Assembly (NCBI GenBank): GCA_031266955.1
Contig: JAISAA010000091.1
Coordinates: 1-12,159 of the forward strand
Direction of reading: 5' to 3'
Length of the DNA: 12,159 nt
Source of the DNA: Oscillospiraceae bacterium
GTDB lineage: Bacteria > Bacillota > Clostridia > Oscillospirales > Oscillospiraceae
The first letter of the stretch is position 1. Every line of letters starts with the position of its first letter. Below the pieces are notes generated by a model, which was given only the letters and a program-made list of their open reading frames with translations, did no database searches and was not told where the DNA came from. Both the position numbers and the translations under genes were made by a program. Positions 1 through 7,177 of this stretch are shown piece by piece.

Positions 1-3000
1 GCCGCGGCGTCGGCACGGGTGGCGGAGGATTTGGGATCGATTTTGCCGCTGTCGTCGCCGCGGATTATCCCGGAAGCTATCGCCCACGCCAGCGCGTCGC
101 GCGCGTAATCGGATACAGCTTCGGCGTCGGGGAACGCTGAGAGCGAGGCGGCAGACGTCGGCGAGCCCGCGTAGCGGTACAGCAGAACGGCGAGGTCTTG
201 GCGCGTTATTTCCGTGTTCGGCGCGAATTTGTTATCGCCGATGCCGGTTATTATGCCGAGGTTTGCCGCCCACGCTATTGCGTCGGAGTACCACTGTCCG
301 GGTGGGACGTCGGCGAAATCCGTTGCATTGCTATTCGGGACGCCGAGGGCGGCGTCCCCTACGGCGAGGCGATGCAGGACTGTTACGAGCATCGCGCGGG
401 TCATATTTACTGTCGGGCTGAACGTCGTGGCGGTCGTGCCTCGGAACAGACCGCGGGCGTATACAAATTGCGCGTCGTCGTAGAACCAATCGGATTTATT
501 TATGTCTGTGAACGGAAGTTCTGGATCGGACGCTCGCGGTGCGGTTATCTCTGTATCCGGCGCGGTTGGTGTTGATGAGGATTTTGAGGGGGCGATGCTG
601 CTTGGGACATTATAGGACGGCGGCGGTGTGGAGGTATTGTCGGGGGTTTGGGTGTCTTCGGATTCGTCCTCTTCTGTGGGGGTATCCGTTTCCGTGGAGT
701 TTTCGGTGTCGCCGGACTCATCCGTATCGGCAGGCTCTTCCGTGTCATCGGGCTCCTCGGTTTCTGCGGGGTCGTCTGTTTCGATGGGATCATCCGTTTC
801 CGTAGAGCCTTCCGTTTCCGTGGGGTCTTCCGTATCGCTGGGGTCTTTCTCTAACATGACTTCCGTGCCGTTTTCGAGGACTTCGCCGATTTTTTCAAGG
901 TCGTCGTTCAACAGCAAGAGCTCGACGTCGGGCGTTTCTATATCTCCGCCGGAGGCGCTCGACATATGCTTGCCGTCATACAAGGCAATGTCGATAAACT
1001 CCTTTTGTTCTTCTATTTCGCCCGTTGCGATATTCATAACCGACACCGCAAACTCCATAGTCCCGGCATCCGTCGCCGTCAGGGAGAAATCATACTGCTT
1101 TCCGCTCAGTGAGACAATGGCTTTTTTGTCGTCAAACGTGATTATTATCAAGTCCTCCGGCACCGAGTCATAATAGGCGACTTCATTATCCACAATTGAG
1201 GCGACGAGCGTTCCGTCGTCGTAGACCTGCACGTCAACGGGGCATAGCACGGTTGTGACTACCGCCAAAGAAAATTTCCAAAAGTCCAAGTCGGGATTGA
1301 CTGAATCCCCCGGAGAGGCGCTGTTTGTCACAAAGTTTATGTAGTGCCCCATATCGTGCGCGTCGAAGCCCGTAATATTTCGCGACGATGTGGAAAACCA
1401 ATAGGTTCTGCCGAATTTCCCCCACTTGAAGCCCGGCGGCGTAATAACACCGCCGAGAGAACCGGGGACATAAGGCACGGTGTCGGCGCCGTTGCATATG
1501 TTAAATATATTGTCATACGCACCGTCCGGATTCCACTTTGACCCCAGCGCCGCGCCCACCACGGCATCTGGAACGGCATAGTTATAGTCGAAGACGTCCG
1601 CGCTTGATACGCCCATATCCGACAACTGAACCGCCAGGAGATTTGCCGCAGCCGCGCCTCTGCTGTGACCCGTGATCAAGTATTTGGTATTACCATCACT
1701 CGGCAAGCCACCCAGAAATGTTATCAAGTCAGAACAAACATTATACATCGCAATATTAAAACCGTTATGTTTGCCTGAAATGACGTCGTATCCAGTGTTG
1801 ATATTGCTTATCCAATCCGCCACCCCGCTCGTACCGCGTATGACTACCGCCACGACGGTTTTGCCGTCAACTTGCTTTTTAGCGAAAGCGTGAGCCGTGT
1901 CGTTCAGCGCATAGTTCAGATTCGGGAAGTCATAGTAGTTGTGCGTTTCTATATCTTTTTCATCAAATCCGAGACCTTGCAGCACCGCTGTCACACCGTT
2001 CTCGCTGTATGCTGCGCTGGACAATTCGGCGCATATGATGGAGAGGTCTTGATAATAGGTTGTTGAGTCCCGGCCGGTGATGCTGTTGACTACTAACGCG
2101 TCGGGGGACGGTGTGTTGTTGTCGGAGCCTGAATCGTCAACGCTTGAACCCAGCGCGCGGAGGTACGGATAGCCGTTGTTGATGTTTGGGAAAATGCCCC
2201 AGATTGTGTCGAAGTCGAAGCCGACGAATGACGATTGATCCTGCATTTGAGCGGAGGTAAGAGGGATTACATTGGTGATGATTCCTTTGTTGCGTCCAAT
2301 TGCGCTCGAAGTGTTGTTTAGATAGTAGCAGTTCATTATGGACAGTGAACTATCAGTACTGCCTCCGGCCCCCACAATACCGCCCATATATTCTGAAGAA
2401 ATATTACCTATATTATAACAGTTTTCGATATTTGCCGTTCCAACATCCCCGGCGATGCCGCCCGCATAAGCGGTATATCCCCAATTGGTTGCTGCACTGA
2501 TGTTACCGGTATTATAACAGTTAGATATACTACTATAATCGGCGATCCCCACAATGCCGCCCGCATAGCGATTGGTTGAGTTGGGGTAGTCTGGACTACA
2601 GGAAACAATACCGGTATTATAGCAGTTATCTATGCTACTATAATATATGGTTCCTGCAATACCTCCCGCAAAGGTATTTGAACCAGTAATATTCGCATCC
2701 ACCATACCTATGTTTTTAATTGTGGCGTATTCCACATCGCCAAACAGACCGCAAGACGTTGACGTGTTGATAGTCAAATTCCTTATTTTATATCCCCGCC
2801 CGTCAAATGTACCCGTGAACGCATTTGTTTTGCCTGTTCCAATTGGTACCCAATTCCCCCAAATGCCTAAATCAATATCGTTCATCAGAATATATTTACC
2901 GCCCAGATTGTTTCTCACATCGTCCAAATCCTGCGGCGTATATATTCCAACATAGCCTTCCGGTACGATAAAATCCCAGTTCGTCGTGCCATCGTCCGCA

Positions 3001-5507
3001 TTTGGTGTCAGCGCGCGGAGGTATGGATAGCCGCCGTTGATGTTTTGGGATATGCCCCAGACTGTGTCGAAGTCGAAGCCGGCGTAGGAGGATGCGATGC
3101 GCATTAGGGGTGCATTGAGGGAGAATACGTGCGTCAAACTGATACTCGTATTATTTCCTGCTGCTCCAGAATTGCTGGATATGTAATAGCAGTTCTTAAC
3201 TGAACACGACGCCCCAGAACCATTGTACCCAATTATGCCACCCATATAACCCTCATAACCTGTATCGTTATGAGAAACAGAAACATTACCCGCATTATAG
3301 CAGTTCTCAATTTCTGCGGCGTAAAGCACAAGACGCCCAACTATACCACCCGACATAGAACCAAAATAAGAATTAGCATGAGCAGCAACATTGCCTGTAT
3401 TGTAGCAATTCTTTAATATTAAAATTGAAGCAGCATATCCAACTATGCCCCCCATATCACTCCCAGAATAAGAAGTAGAAATAGTGCCCGCATTATAGCA
3501 GTTTTCTATTGTTACGTCGCTAAGAGCACACCCAACTATACCACCTCCCTTTCCACCTGCTTGACTTGTATAAGGCGAAATAGAAATGTTAATATTACCT
3601 GTATTATAACAGCCTTTTATTATTAATGATGAAAGAGAAGAGTGAAAGAACCCTATTATGCCGGCGGCACAGGGTTGAGACATAGAAGAAATAGAAATAT
3701 TTCCTGTGTTATAACAATTTTCTATTATTGTTAACGTCAAAGGAGACGCATAACCCACTAAGCCACCCGCATTGATAACGCCAGATGAATTGGATACGTC
3801 AATATATCCGAGGGTCAATCCAACATTTCTAATTGTCGCGTTTGTGACGCTTCCGAATAACCCAATATTAGTGTCGTATGCGATCTTAGTAATTCGCATA
3901 TTTCGTATCGTATGTCCTTGCCCGTCAAATTTTCCTGTAAACTGGTAATCAGAATCGCCAATCGGCACCCACTCGCCGTCGTTGAACCCGGACAAATCAA
4001 TATCATTCATTAACACATAAGAACCATTCAATTTACTCCGCACATCATACAAATCCTGCGCCGTATAAATTTTCGTTGCGTTCGGATCCGGCGCGCCGAT
4101 TGGGGCAAGAAATGCGCCGTTGCTCCCGTAGCCGTTGCCATTATTCTGTTCATCATTTCCTTTGGGGAACAGCACAGCGTATATATCCGGATAATCTTCC
4201 TCTAAATTGAACACCCACGAGGTCAGCAACGAGTCATAGTTTTGCTGCGTGTATTTCCGGTTGTCCGCAACGACTGCCATGAGGTCATCGTAGGTTTGCT
4301 TCGGGATCGCATTGAGGAGTGCGTCCTTGTACACTATGTCCGCAAACTGTTCGGCATAGTCGCACCCTAAGTCAAAAGTCGAGAACATAATGTCGATGAC
4401 TTTTATAAACGTTCTCGCGGAGAGGCTATCAGGGTTTGCCCTGTACGTGGCGGCGAGCGGGTTTATGGAAGTGCGCACGAGACTCTCAAATTCCGTGAGG
4501 GCGCGCATTTTGTAGAATTGCTCAATGGTCGCATCGGTGGAAAAGAGGCCGTTCGCAATGAATTTACCTATTGCCTGACCGATCAGAAGCCCCGCGAAAA
4601 AGGGGTTTTCACTTAGAATTGCGCTCCATACGTCGCCGACTATCTCATCATAGGCGACTTCTCCGATACGCAAAACCAAATCCGCCTCATCTATGAGAGT
4701 AGCGCCAAACGCACCGCTCATCACTGTTTTCGCTTCAAGCAGCGCCGCTTTCATCGCGGTGCTGCTTGCCGGGCAAGCGTCATACAAATAGCCGATCGCC
4801 TCTACAACTTCTGCCGAATAGCTCAGTAACTGCTGGTACTGCGCGACATTGTTTACCCATTCCGTGATACTGCTCGCCCTGCCGATCCAATCCTTCATAA
4901 AGCCGGAAATTTTACCTAACTTCCCGTGCCAAGTGTAGGAAAGCAGTTTGCTGTTTACCGATTCGACCAAATGGTCTAATGCGGCATCGCTTGATTTTGT
5001 AAAGCCGTCCCAATCGGCGATTTGAAACTGCTTCATCACGTCCGCCACTGATTTTCCAACCGTGAGGACATTTTCAGCGATTTCCTTATTTTGACTTGAT
5101 AAAAACTCGAAATCGGCTGATTGCGTATTCAGAACGCTGAAAATAATGGCCTCATAGAAGCCTTTTTCGTCGAGCATATCGCCAACAATTTCTTTGGGAT
5201 TGAACGTGAGCGTTTCCCAAGCCGCGACGCCCGACATAAATCCGGCGCTTGCCGACAGTTCGTTTACCAATATCTGTGCCGGGGTGATGAACGTGCCTGT
5301 GTAGTTTTGTATGCTGCGATATTGCGGCGTGCCCCCGTTTGACGCGTCCGTCCAAATATCCGCCCTGTAAATATACGAGTCGAAGTCGTCGATGCCCGTG
5401 AACGTCACCGCACGAGCCGCCATTTCCGTTATCGGCGCGAGCCCGAACACCATCGCCGCCGCCAGCACAGCGCCAAGCAGCTTTTTCACCCAATTAAATT
5501 TTCTCAT
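1..5507 (-). CDS. SLH-anchored surface protein with GLUG repeats and class-3 lipase domain (3' end cut by window)
   Basis: An open frame of 1835 codons starts at ATG 5507 and is still open at position 3; no stop was found on reading it through. Residues 1-34 form a signal peptide (MRKFNWVKK, then a hydrophobic stretch). Residues 35-480 are mostly helical and not recognised. Two blocks (about 480-835 and 853-1136) carry repeats of the form NCYNTGNIS with GGIVG, the GLUG motif; each block opens with an (I)YT-QDL-DV-R--L motif and closes with FDFD-WGI-NINGGYPYLRAL. Residues 1146-1400 are a Lipase_3 (alpha/beta hydrolase) domain with GHSRG (Ser1282), NGADTVP (Asp1342) and GHY (His1388); the spacing fits the family triad. 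Residues 1551-1640 are an acidic Thr/Glu/Asp/Pro linker. SLH modules begin at 1666, 1731 and 1792, the last cut by the edge. The expected role is a cell-wall-bound esterase/lipase acting outside the cell; the substrate is unknown. The GLUG region is clearly richer in AT than the ends. Confidence 0.92.
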   Translation of the reverse strand, partial: MRKFNWVKKLLGAVLAAAMVFGLAPITEMAARAVTFTGIDDFDSYIYRADIWTDASNGGTPQYRSIQNYTGTFITPAQILVNELSASAGFMSGVAAWETLTFNPKEIVGDMLDEKGFYEAIIFSVLNTQSADFEFLSSQNKEIAENVLTVGKSVADVMKQFQIADWDGFTKSSDAALDHLVESVNSKLLSYTWHGKLGKISGFMKDWIGRASSITEWVNNVAQYQQLLSYSAEVVEAIGYLYDACPASSTAMKAALLEAKTVMSGAFGATLIDEADLVLRIGEVAYDEIVGDVWSAILSENPFFAGLLIGQAIGKFIANGLFSTDATIEQFYKMRALTEFESLVRTSINPLAATYRANPDSLSARTFIKVIDIMFSTFDLGCDYAEQFADIVYKDALLNAIPKQTYDDLMAVVADNRKYTQQNYDSLLTSWVFNLEEDYPDIYAVLFPKGNDEQNNGNGYGSNGAFLAPIGAPDPNATKIYTAQDLYDVRSKLNGSYVLMNDIDLSGFNDGEWVPIGDSDYQFTGKFDGQGHTIRNMRITKIAYDTNIGLFGSVTNATIRNVGLTLGYIDVSNSSGVINAGGLVGYASPLTLTIIENCYNTGNISISSMSQPCAAGIIGFFHSSLSSLIIKGCYNTGNINISISPYTSQAGGKGGGIVGCALSDVTIENCYNAGTISTSYSGSDMGGIVGYAASILILKNCYNTGNVAAHANSYFGSMSGGIVGRLVLYAAEIENCYNAGNVSVSHNDTGYEGYMGGIIGYNGSGASCSVKNCYYISSNSGAAGNNTSISLTHVFSLNAPLMRIASSYAGFDFDTVWGISQNINGGYPYLRALTPNADDGTTNWDFIVPEGYVGIYTPQDLDDVRNNLGGKYILMNDIDLGIWGNWVPIGTGKTNAFTGTFDGRGYKIRNLTINTSTSCGLFGDVEYATIKNIGMVDANITGSNTFAGGIAGTIYYSSIDNCYNTGIVSCSPDYPNSTNRYAGGIVGIADYSSISNCYNTGNISAATNWGYTAYAGGIAGDVGTANIENCYNIGNISSEYMGGIVGAGGSTDSSLSIMNCYYLNNTSSAIGRNKGIITNVIPLTSAQMQDQSSFVGFDFDTIWGIFPNINNGYPYLRALGSSVDDSGSDNNTPSPDALVVNSITGRDSTTYYQDLSIICAELSSAAYSENGVTAVLQGLGFDEKDIETHNYYDFPNLNYALNDTAHAFAKKQVDGKTVVAVVIRGTSGVADWISNINTGYDVISGKHNGFNIAMYNVCSDLITFLGGLPSDGNTKYLITGHSRGAAAANLLAVQLSDMGVSSADVFDYNYAVPDAVVGAALGSKWNPDGAYDNIFNICNGADTVPYVPGSLGGVITPPGFKWGKFGRTYWFSTSSRNITGFDAHDMGHYINFVTNSASPGDSVNPDLDFWKFSLAVVTTVLCPVDVQVYDDGTLVASIVDNEVAYYDSVPEDLIIITFDDKKAIVSLSGKQYDFSLTATDAGTMEFAVSVMNIATGEIEEQKEFIDIALYDGKHMSSASGGDIETPDVELLLLNDDLEKIGEVLENGTEVMLEKDPSDTEDPTETEGSTETDDPIETDDPAETEEPDDTEEPADTDESGDTENSTETDTPTEEDESEDTQTPDNTSTPPPSYNVPSSIAPSKSSSTPTAPDTEITAPRASDPELPFTDINKSDWFYDDAQFVYARGLFRGTTATTFSPTVNMTRAMLVTVLHRLAVGDAALGVPNSNATDFADVPPGQWYSDAIAWAANLGIITGIGDNKFAPNTEITRQDLAVLLYRYAGSPTSAASLSAFPDAEAVSDYARDALAWAIASGIIRGDDSGKIDPKSSATRADAA

Positions 5508-5700
5508 TTCTTTTTTCCATCCTCCCAATAAAAATAAAAATTTTTCACAGGGAGGCCGCGCAAAAAGGCGCGCAGGGGAACCGGGCTGCTTGCCCGAATC
5601 TCACCTACGCGCCGAAATTTTCTTGCCATAATCCGGGCCCGCCCGTCAGGTAAGGCGCGCCCTATGTACTCCAGCGTATTCACGCGAATTTCCCTGAGCC
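5508..5700 (-). promoter_or_regulatory. Structured 5' leader with sequestered ribosome binding site
   Basis: Read on the minus strand, the leader of the lipase gene contains, 5' to 3': a 4-bp hairpin (5674-5685); a long-range 7-bp pairing CUUACCU/AGGUGAG (5648-5654 with 5600-5606); a perfect 5-bp hairpin CGGGC-GCCCG (5582-5596); a 5-bp hairpin CGCGC-GCGCG (5557-5572); and the pair CCUCCC (5550-5555) with GGGAGG (5521-5526). The last GGGAGG is the Shine-Dalgarno of the gene, 13 nt before ATG 5507, so this pairing would hide it. CAGGGA at 5691-5696 can pair either with CCCCUG at 5573-5578, closing the whole domain, or with UCCCUG at 5548-5553, which frees the Shine-Dalgarno. I see the complementarity directly; a switching role is inferred. 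It does not match any riboswitch class I can recall. Confidence 0.5.
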
Positions 5701-5716
5701 GCAAAACAGCTTGCAA

Positions 5717-5744
5717 GCAATATGATTATCGCTTATACTGTCAA
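5717..5744 (-). promoter_or_regulatory. Possible promoter of the lipase gene
   Basis: On the minus strand a perfect -35 element TTGACA lies at 5744-5739. The best -10 candidate at usual spacing is TATTGC (5722-5717, spacer 16), which keeps only the first three consensus bases; GATAAT at 5730-5725 is better by sequence but only 8 nt away. It lies just upstream of the structured leader, which supports a start site there, but the -10 is weak. Confidence 0.3.
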
Positions 5745-5930
5745 AGCTGTGGCGGCGGGGATTTCCTCGTGTTTGTAGGCGTTTGTGTTAACCTCGTTCC
5801 CTACTGACGTCGCGCCGGTGCGTCAACACCTTCGCGACCGCTGCGGCCCCTTTCGCGACCTCGCGGGATGATTCTACCACCTGTTGGGATAGATTGCAAG
5901 TGTTTTTTATCAATATATAAATTTTCTGCA

Positions 5931-6034
5931 CAACCCCCGGCGCTACGCGCCACCCCCTTCTCGGAAGGGGGCTTGGGACGCCTCTTGAAAATGCCCCCTT
6001 CCGAGAAGGGGGTGCCCCGCAGGGGCGGGGGTTG
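5931..6034. repeat. Composite intergenic palindrome (two 42-nt arms, each made of two hairpins)
   Basis: The left arm (5931-5972) and right arm (5993-6034) are inverted copies differing at five positions and separated by 20 nt. Each arm holds two small hairpins. One is CCCCCTTC/GAAGGGGG with a 3-nt loop (5953-5971 and 5994-6012). The other is a 13-nt hairpin: GGCGC-TAC-GCGCC on the left (5939-5951) and GCCCC-GCA-GGGGC on the right (6014-6026). Elements of this look (CCCCCTTCTCGGAAGGGGG) are familiar as multi-copy intergenic repeats in gut Clostridia; that familiarity is from memory. Several short frames through it, rich in Pro, Arg and Gly, are by-products of the repeat and not genes. Confidence 0.8.
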
Positions 6035-6193
6035 CTCTTCTCTATTGCACAGCAGGGCGGCAGCGAAACGCGGCGATTCGCGTGTGGACACAGAGAGCCA
6101 TCGCACCACGCCCCCCGATAAAGCCCGCAAATGACAGCGCCGCGCTCACCAAGCTGCGAACAACCCTCGTAAACCCCCGCGATTCAGAGGATT

Positions 6194-6251
6194 CCAAAGG
6201 ACACTTCCTTTGGTCACTCTTTCCCCCCTTCCTCGTGACCGAGAAAGGGGG
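6194..6251. repeat. Two adjacent intergenic hairpins
   Basis: The first is a perfect 8-bp stem CCAAAGGA/TCCTTTGG with a CACT loop (6194-6213). The second is CCCCCTTCCTCG/CGAGAAAGGGGG with a TGAC loop and a single C-A mismatch (6224-6251), resembling the hairpin units of the palindrome at 5931-6034. No T-run follows, so a terminator role is unlikely; this looks like a diverged member of the same repeat class. Confidence 0.6.
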
Positions 6252-6330
6252 CGCCCGCCGCGCAGGCGAAAAAGTAATTTTCCACACCGCGAAAAATAAA
6301 TATCAAAAAGTAAAAATTTTGTAAATGCTC

Positions 6331-6359
6331 TTGATTTTCAATATCGCATAAACTATAAT
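6331..6359 (+). promoter_or_regulatory. Promoter of the flavodoxin gene
   Basis: TTGATT (6331-6336) and a perfect TATAAT (6354-6359) are separated by exactly 17 nt in an AT-rich stretch. Transcription should start near 6366, giving a leader of about 48 nt. That leader carries a small hairpin TGCCGC-ACAAA-GCGGCA (6372-6388) just before the Shine-Dalgarno AAGGAGG (6395-6401). Confidence 0.82.
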
Positions 6360-6413
6360 ACAGATAAGCTATGCCGCACAAAGCGGCAAATAATAAGGAG
6401 GCAGTCAGCAGTT

Positions 6414-6875
6414 ATGAGCAAGATACTAATAGCGTATTATTCCCACACAGGCACGACGAAAGAGGTAGGCGAGCGGATCAAGTCCGCGACAGGCGGCGAC
6501 GTATTCGAGATCACGCCCGTAAATACATACCCCGCCGACATCGGCGAGGTGATCGCAAGAGGTCAAAAGGAAATCGAGGACGGCATAACAATAGAGCTTT
6601 CCGGAACGCTCCCCGACGCGGAACCGTACGACCTGATAATCGCCGGCACGCCAAACTGGTGCAGCACGATCGCGCCTCCGGTAGCTTCATTCCTGAAAGC
6701 GCTGAAGCTGTCCGGCAAACGTGTAGCGCTGTACGTCACTCACGGGCGCGGAGGCTTAGGGCATATTCCGGCGGATATCGCGAAGCTTTTGCCGGACGTT
6801 AAGCTCGCCGAGGTTTACGATGGCAATGAGCCGGAAAAGCTGAGTGCCTGGCTTGGGGGGATCGGCGCGGTTTAG
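6414..6875 (+). CDS. Flavodoxin
   Basis: The product is 153 residues, a usual length for a short-chain single-domain flavodoxin (Flavodoxin_4 like). It should bind FMN non-covalently and carry electrons in the cytoplasm, or act as a small NAD(P)H:quinone-type flavoprotein; the partner cannot be told. The N-terminus has the FMN phosphate loop SHTGTT (residues 10-15) after a first beta strand (KILIAYY). GTPNWCSTIAPP (78-89) supplies the aromatic residue packing on the flavin, and THGRGGLGH (109-117) is the second flavin-contacting loop. ATG 6414 is the only sensible start: AAGGAGG lies 12 nt upstream, and a promoter sits at 6331-6359. It appears to be a single-gene transcript, with a short GC-rich hairpin at 6877-6891 just after its stop. 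Identification of the fold is firm; the exact role is open. Confidence 0.95.
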   Translation: MSKILIAYYSHTGTTKEVGERIKSATGGDVFEITPVNTYPADIGEVIARGQKEIEDGITIELSGTLPDAEPYDLIIAGTPNWCSTIAPPVASFLKALKLSGKRVALYVTHGRGGLGHIPADIAKLLPDVKLAEVYDGNEPEKLSAWLGGIGAV

Positions 6876-6876
6876 C

Positions 6877-6891
6877 AGCGGCGGCGCCGCT
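6877..6891 (+). other. Short GC-rich hairpin after the flavodoxin stop
   Basis: AGCGGC-GGC-GCCGCT is a perfect 6-bp stem starting two bases after the flavodoxin stop codon. It lacks a following T-run, so it is at best a weak or factor-dependent terminator, or an mRNA 3'-end stabiliser. Confidence 0.4.
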
Positions 6892-6955
6892 CTTGAATGC
6901 CGGACGTCGAGGAGTATCAGAGCGTCGAGACGCTTAACGCGGGACAAATCATTAT

Positions 6956-7156
6956 GTGCCGAGGATTATGAGCTATGCTGAGCGGAAGAAAGCGTTTGTT
7001 GACGGCGTGGATAAAACGTGGTTGACGAAACCAGCTGCCGGTGATATTATACGGAATATGGATGTTGACGATTTTGAAACCGTCGCTTCCGAGAAAGGCG
7101 TAGCCGACGACGTGATACGGGAGGTTTCCCGCACTGTGTGGGACGCGGAGAAGTAA
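6956..7156 (+). CDS. Small hypothetical protein; probable 5' part of a gene interrupted by an in-frame stop
   Basis: 66 residues from GTG 6956, or 62 from ATG 6968 (MSYAERKKAF). Neither start is well supported: GAGG sits only 3 nt before the ATG. The protein is charged and helical (VDDFETVASEKGVADDVI), with no signal peptide or membrane segment. It ends at TAA 7154-7156, but the same frame stays open afterwards and runs directly into the metalloprotease-like frame at 7178, reading AEK-stop-DGFYISKVEVV as though one residue had become a stop. I therefore think it is the N-terminal side of one broken gene. Upstream, in another frame, a 24-codon reading (6897-6971) ends in an ATGA overlap with ATG 6968; it could be a further shifted piece of the same gene or chance. 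I do not recognise a domain. Confidence 0.55.
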   Translation: MPRIMSYAERKKAFVDGVDKTWLTKPAAGDIIRNMDVDDFETVASEKGVADDVIREVSRTVWDAEK

Positions 7157-7177
7157 GACGGCTTTTATATCAGTAAA

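Larger units (their letters stand above)
5745..6330. other. Gene-free intergenic stretch
   Basis: Apart from the composite palindrome and the hairpins at 6194-6251 listed separately, I see no gene here. Frames on both strands lack a believable ribosome binding site, are rich in Arg, Pro and Gly, and run straight through the palindromes. A short direct repetition TTCGCGACC occurs near 5831 and 5852 with no evident role. The stretch separates the divergently transcribed lipase and flavodoxin genes. Confidence 0.6.

Noticed and set aside
628..1173. Long Ser/Val-rich frame on the plus strand with many short repeats
   Set aside because: It is the antisense of the acidic Thr/Glu/Pro linker and lipase end of the minus-strand surface protein, whose frame is continuous with recognisable domains on both sides.
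2400..3800. CRISPR-like regular repeats
   Set aside because: The recurring ATTATAGCAGTT-like units are coding copies of the NCYN motif in an open frame, with uneven spacing and diverging sequence.
5508..5700. Cobalamin or cyclic-di-GMP riboswitch
   Set aside because: A GGGAA run followed by a hairpin briefly suggested cobalamin, but the B12 box and the CCCGC core are absent; the conserved cyclic-di-GMP-I core is also not found. Left as unassigned.
5504..5716. 70-codon minus-strand frame ending just before the lipase gene
   Set aside because: It starts with TTG and no ribosome binding site, overlaps the start of the lipase gene, and lies entirely over a stretch explained better as a base-paired leader RNA.
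5927..6051. TGCACA direct repeats flanking the composite palindrome as a target-site duplication
   Set aside because: The left copy overlaps the palindrome arm and the right copy lies 12 nt outside it, so they do not border the element evenly; six bases can match by chance.
5801..6287. Several 80-110-codon frames on both strands
   Set aside because: They run through the palindromic repeats, are Arg/Pro/Gly-rich, overlap each other and lack ribosome binding sites.
6371..6802. 143-codon frame overlapping the flavodoxin gene
   Set aside because: It is Arg-rich, lacks a domain, and the flavodoxin in the other frame has clear motifs, a ribosome binding site and a promoter.
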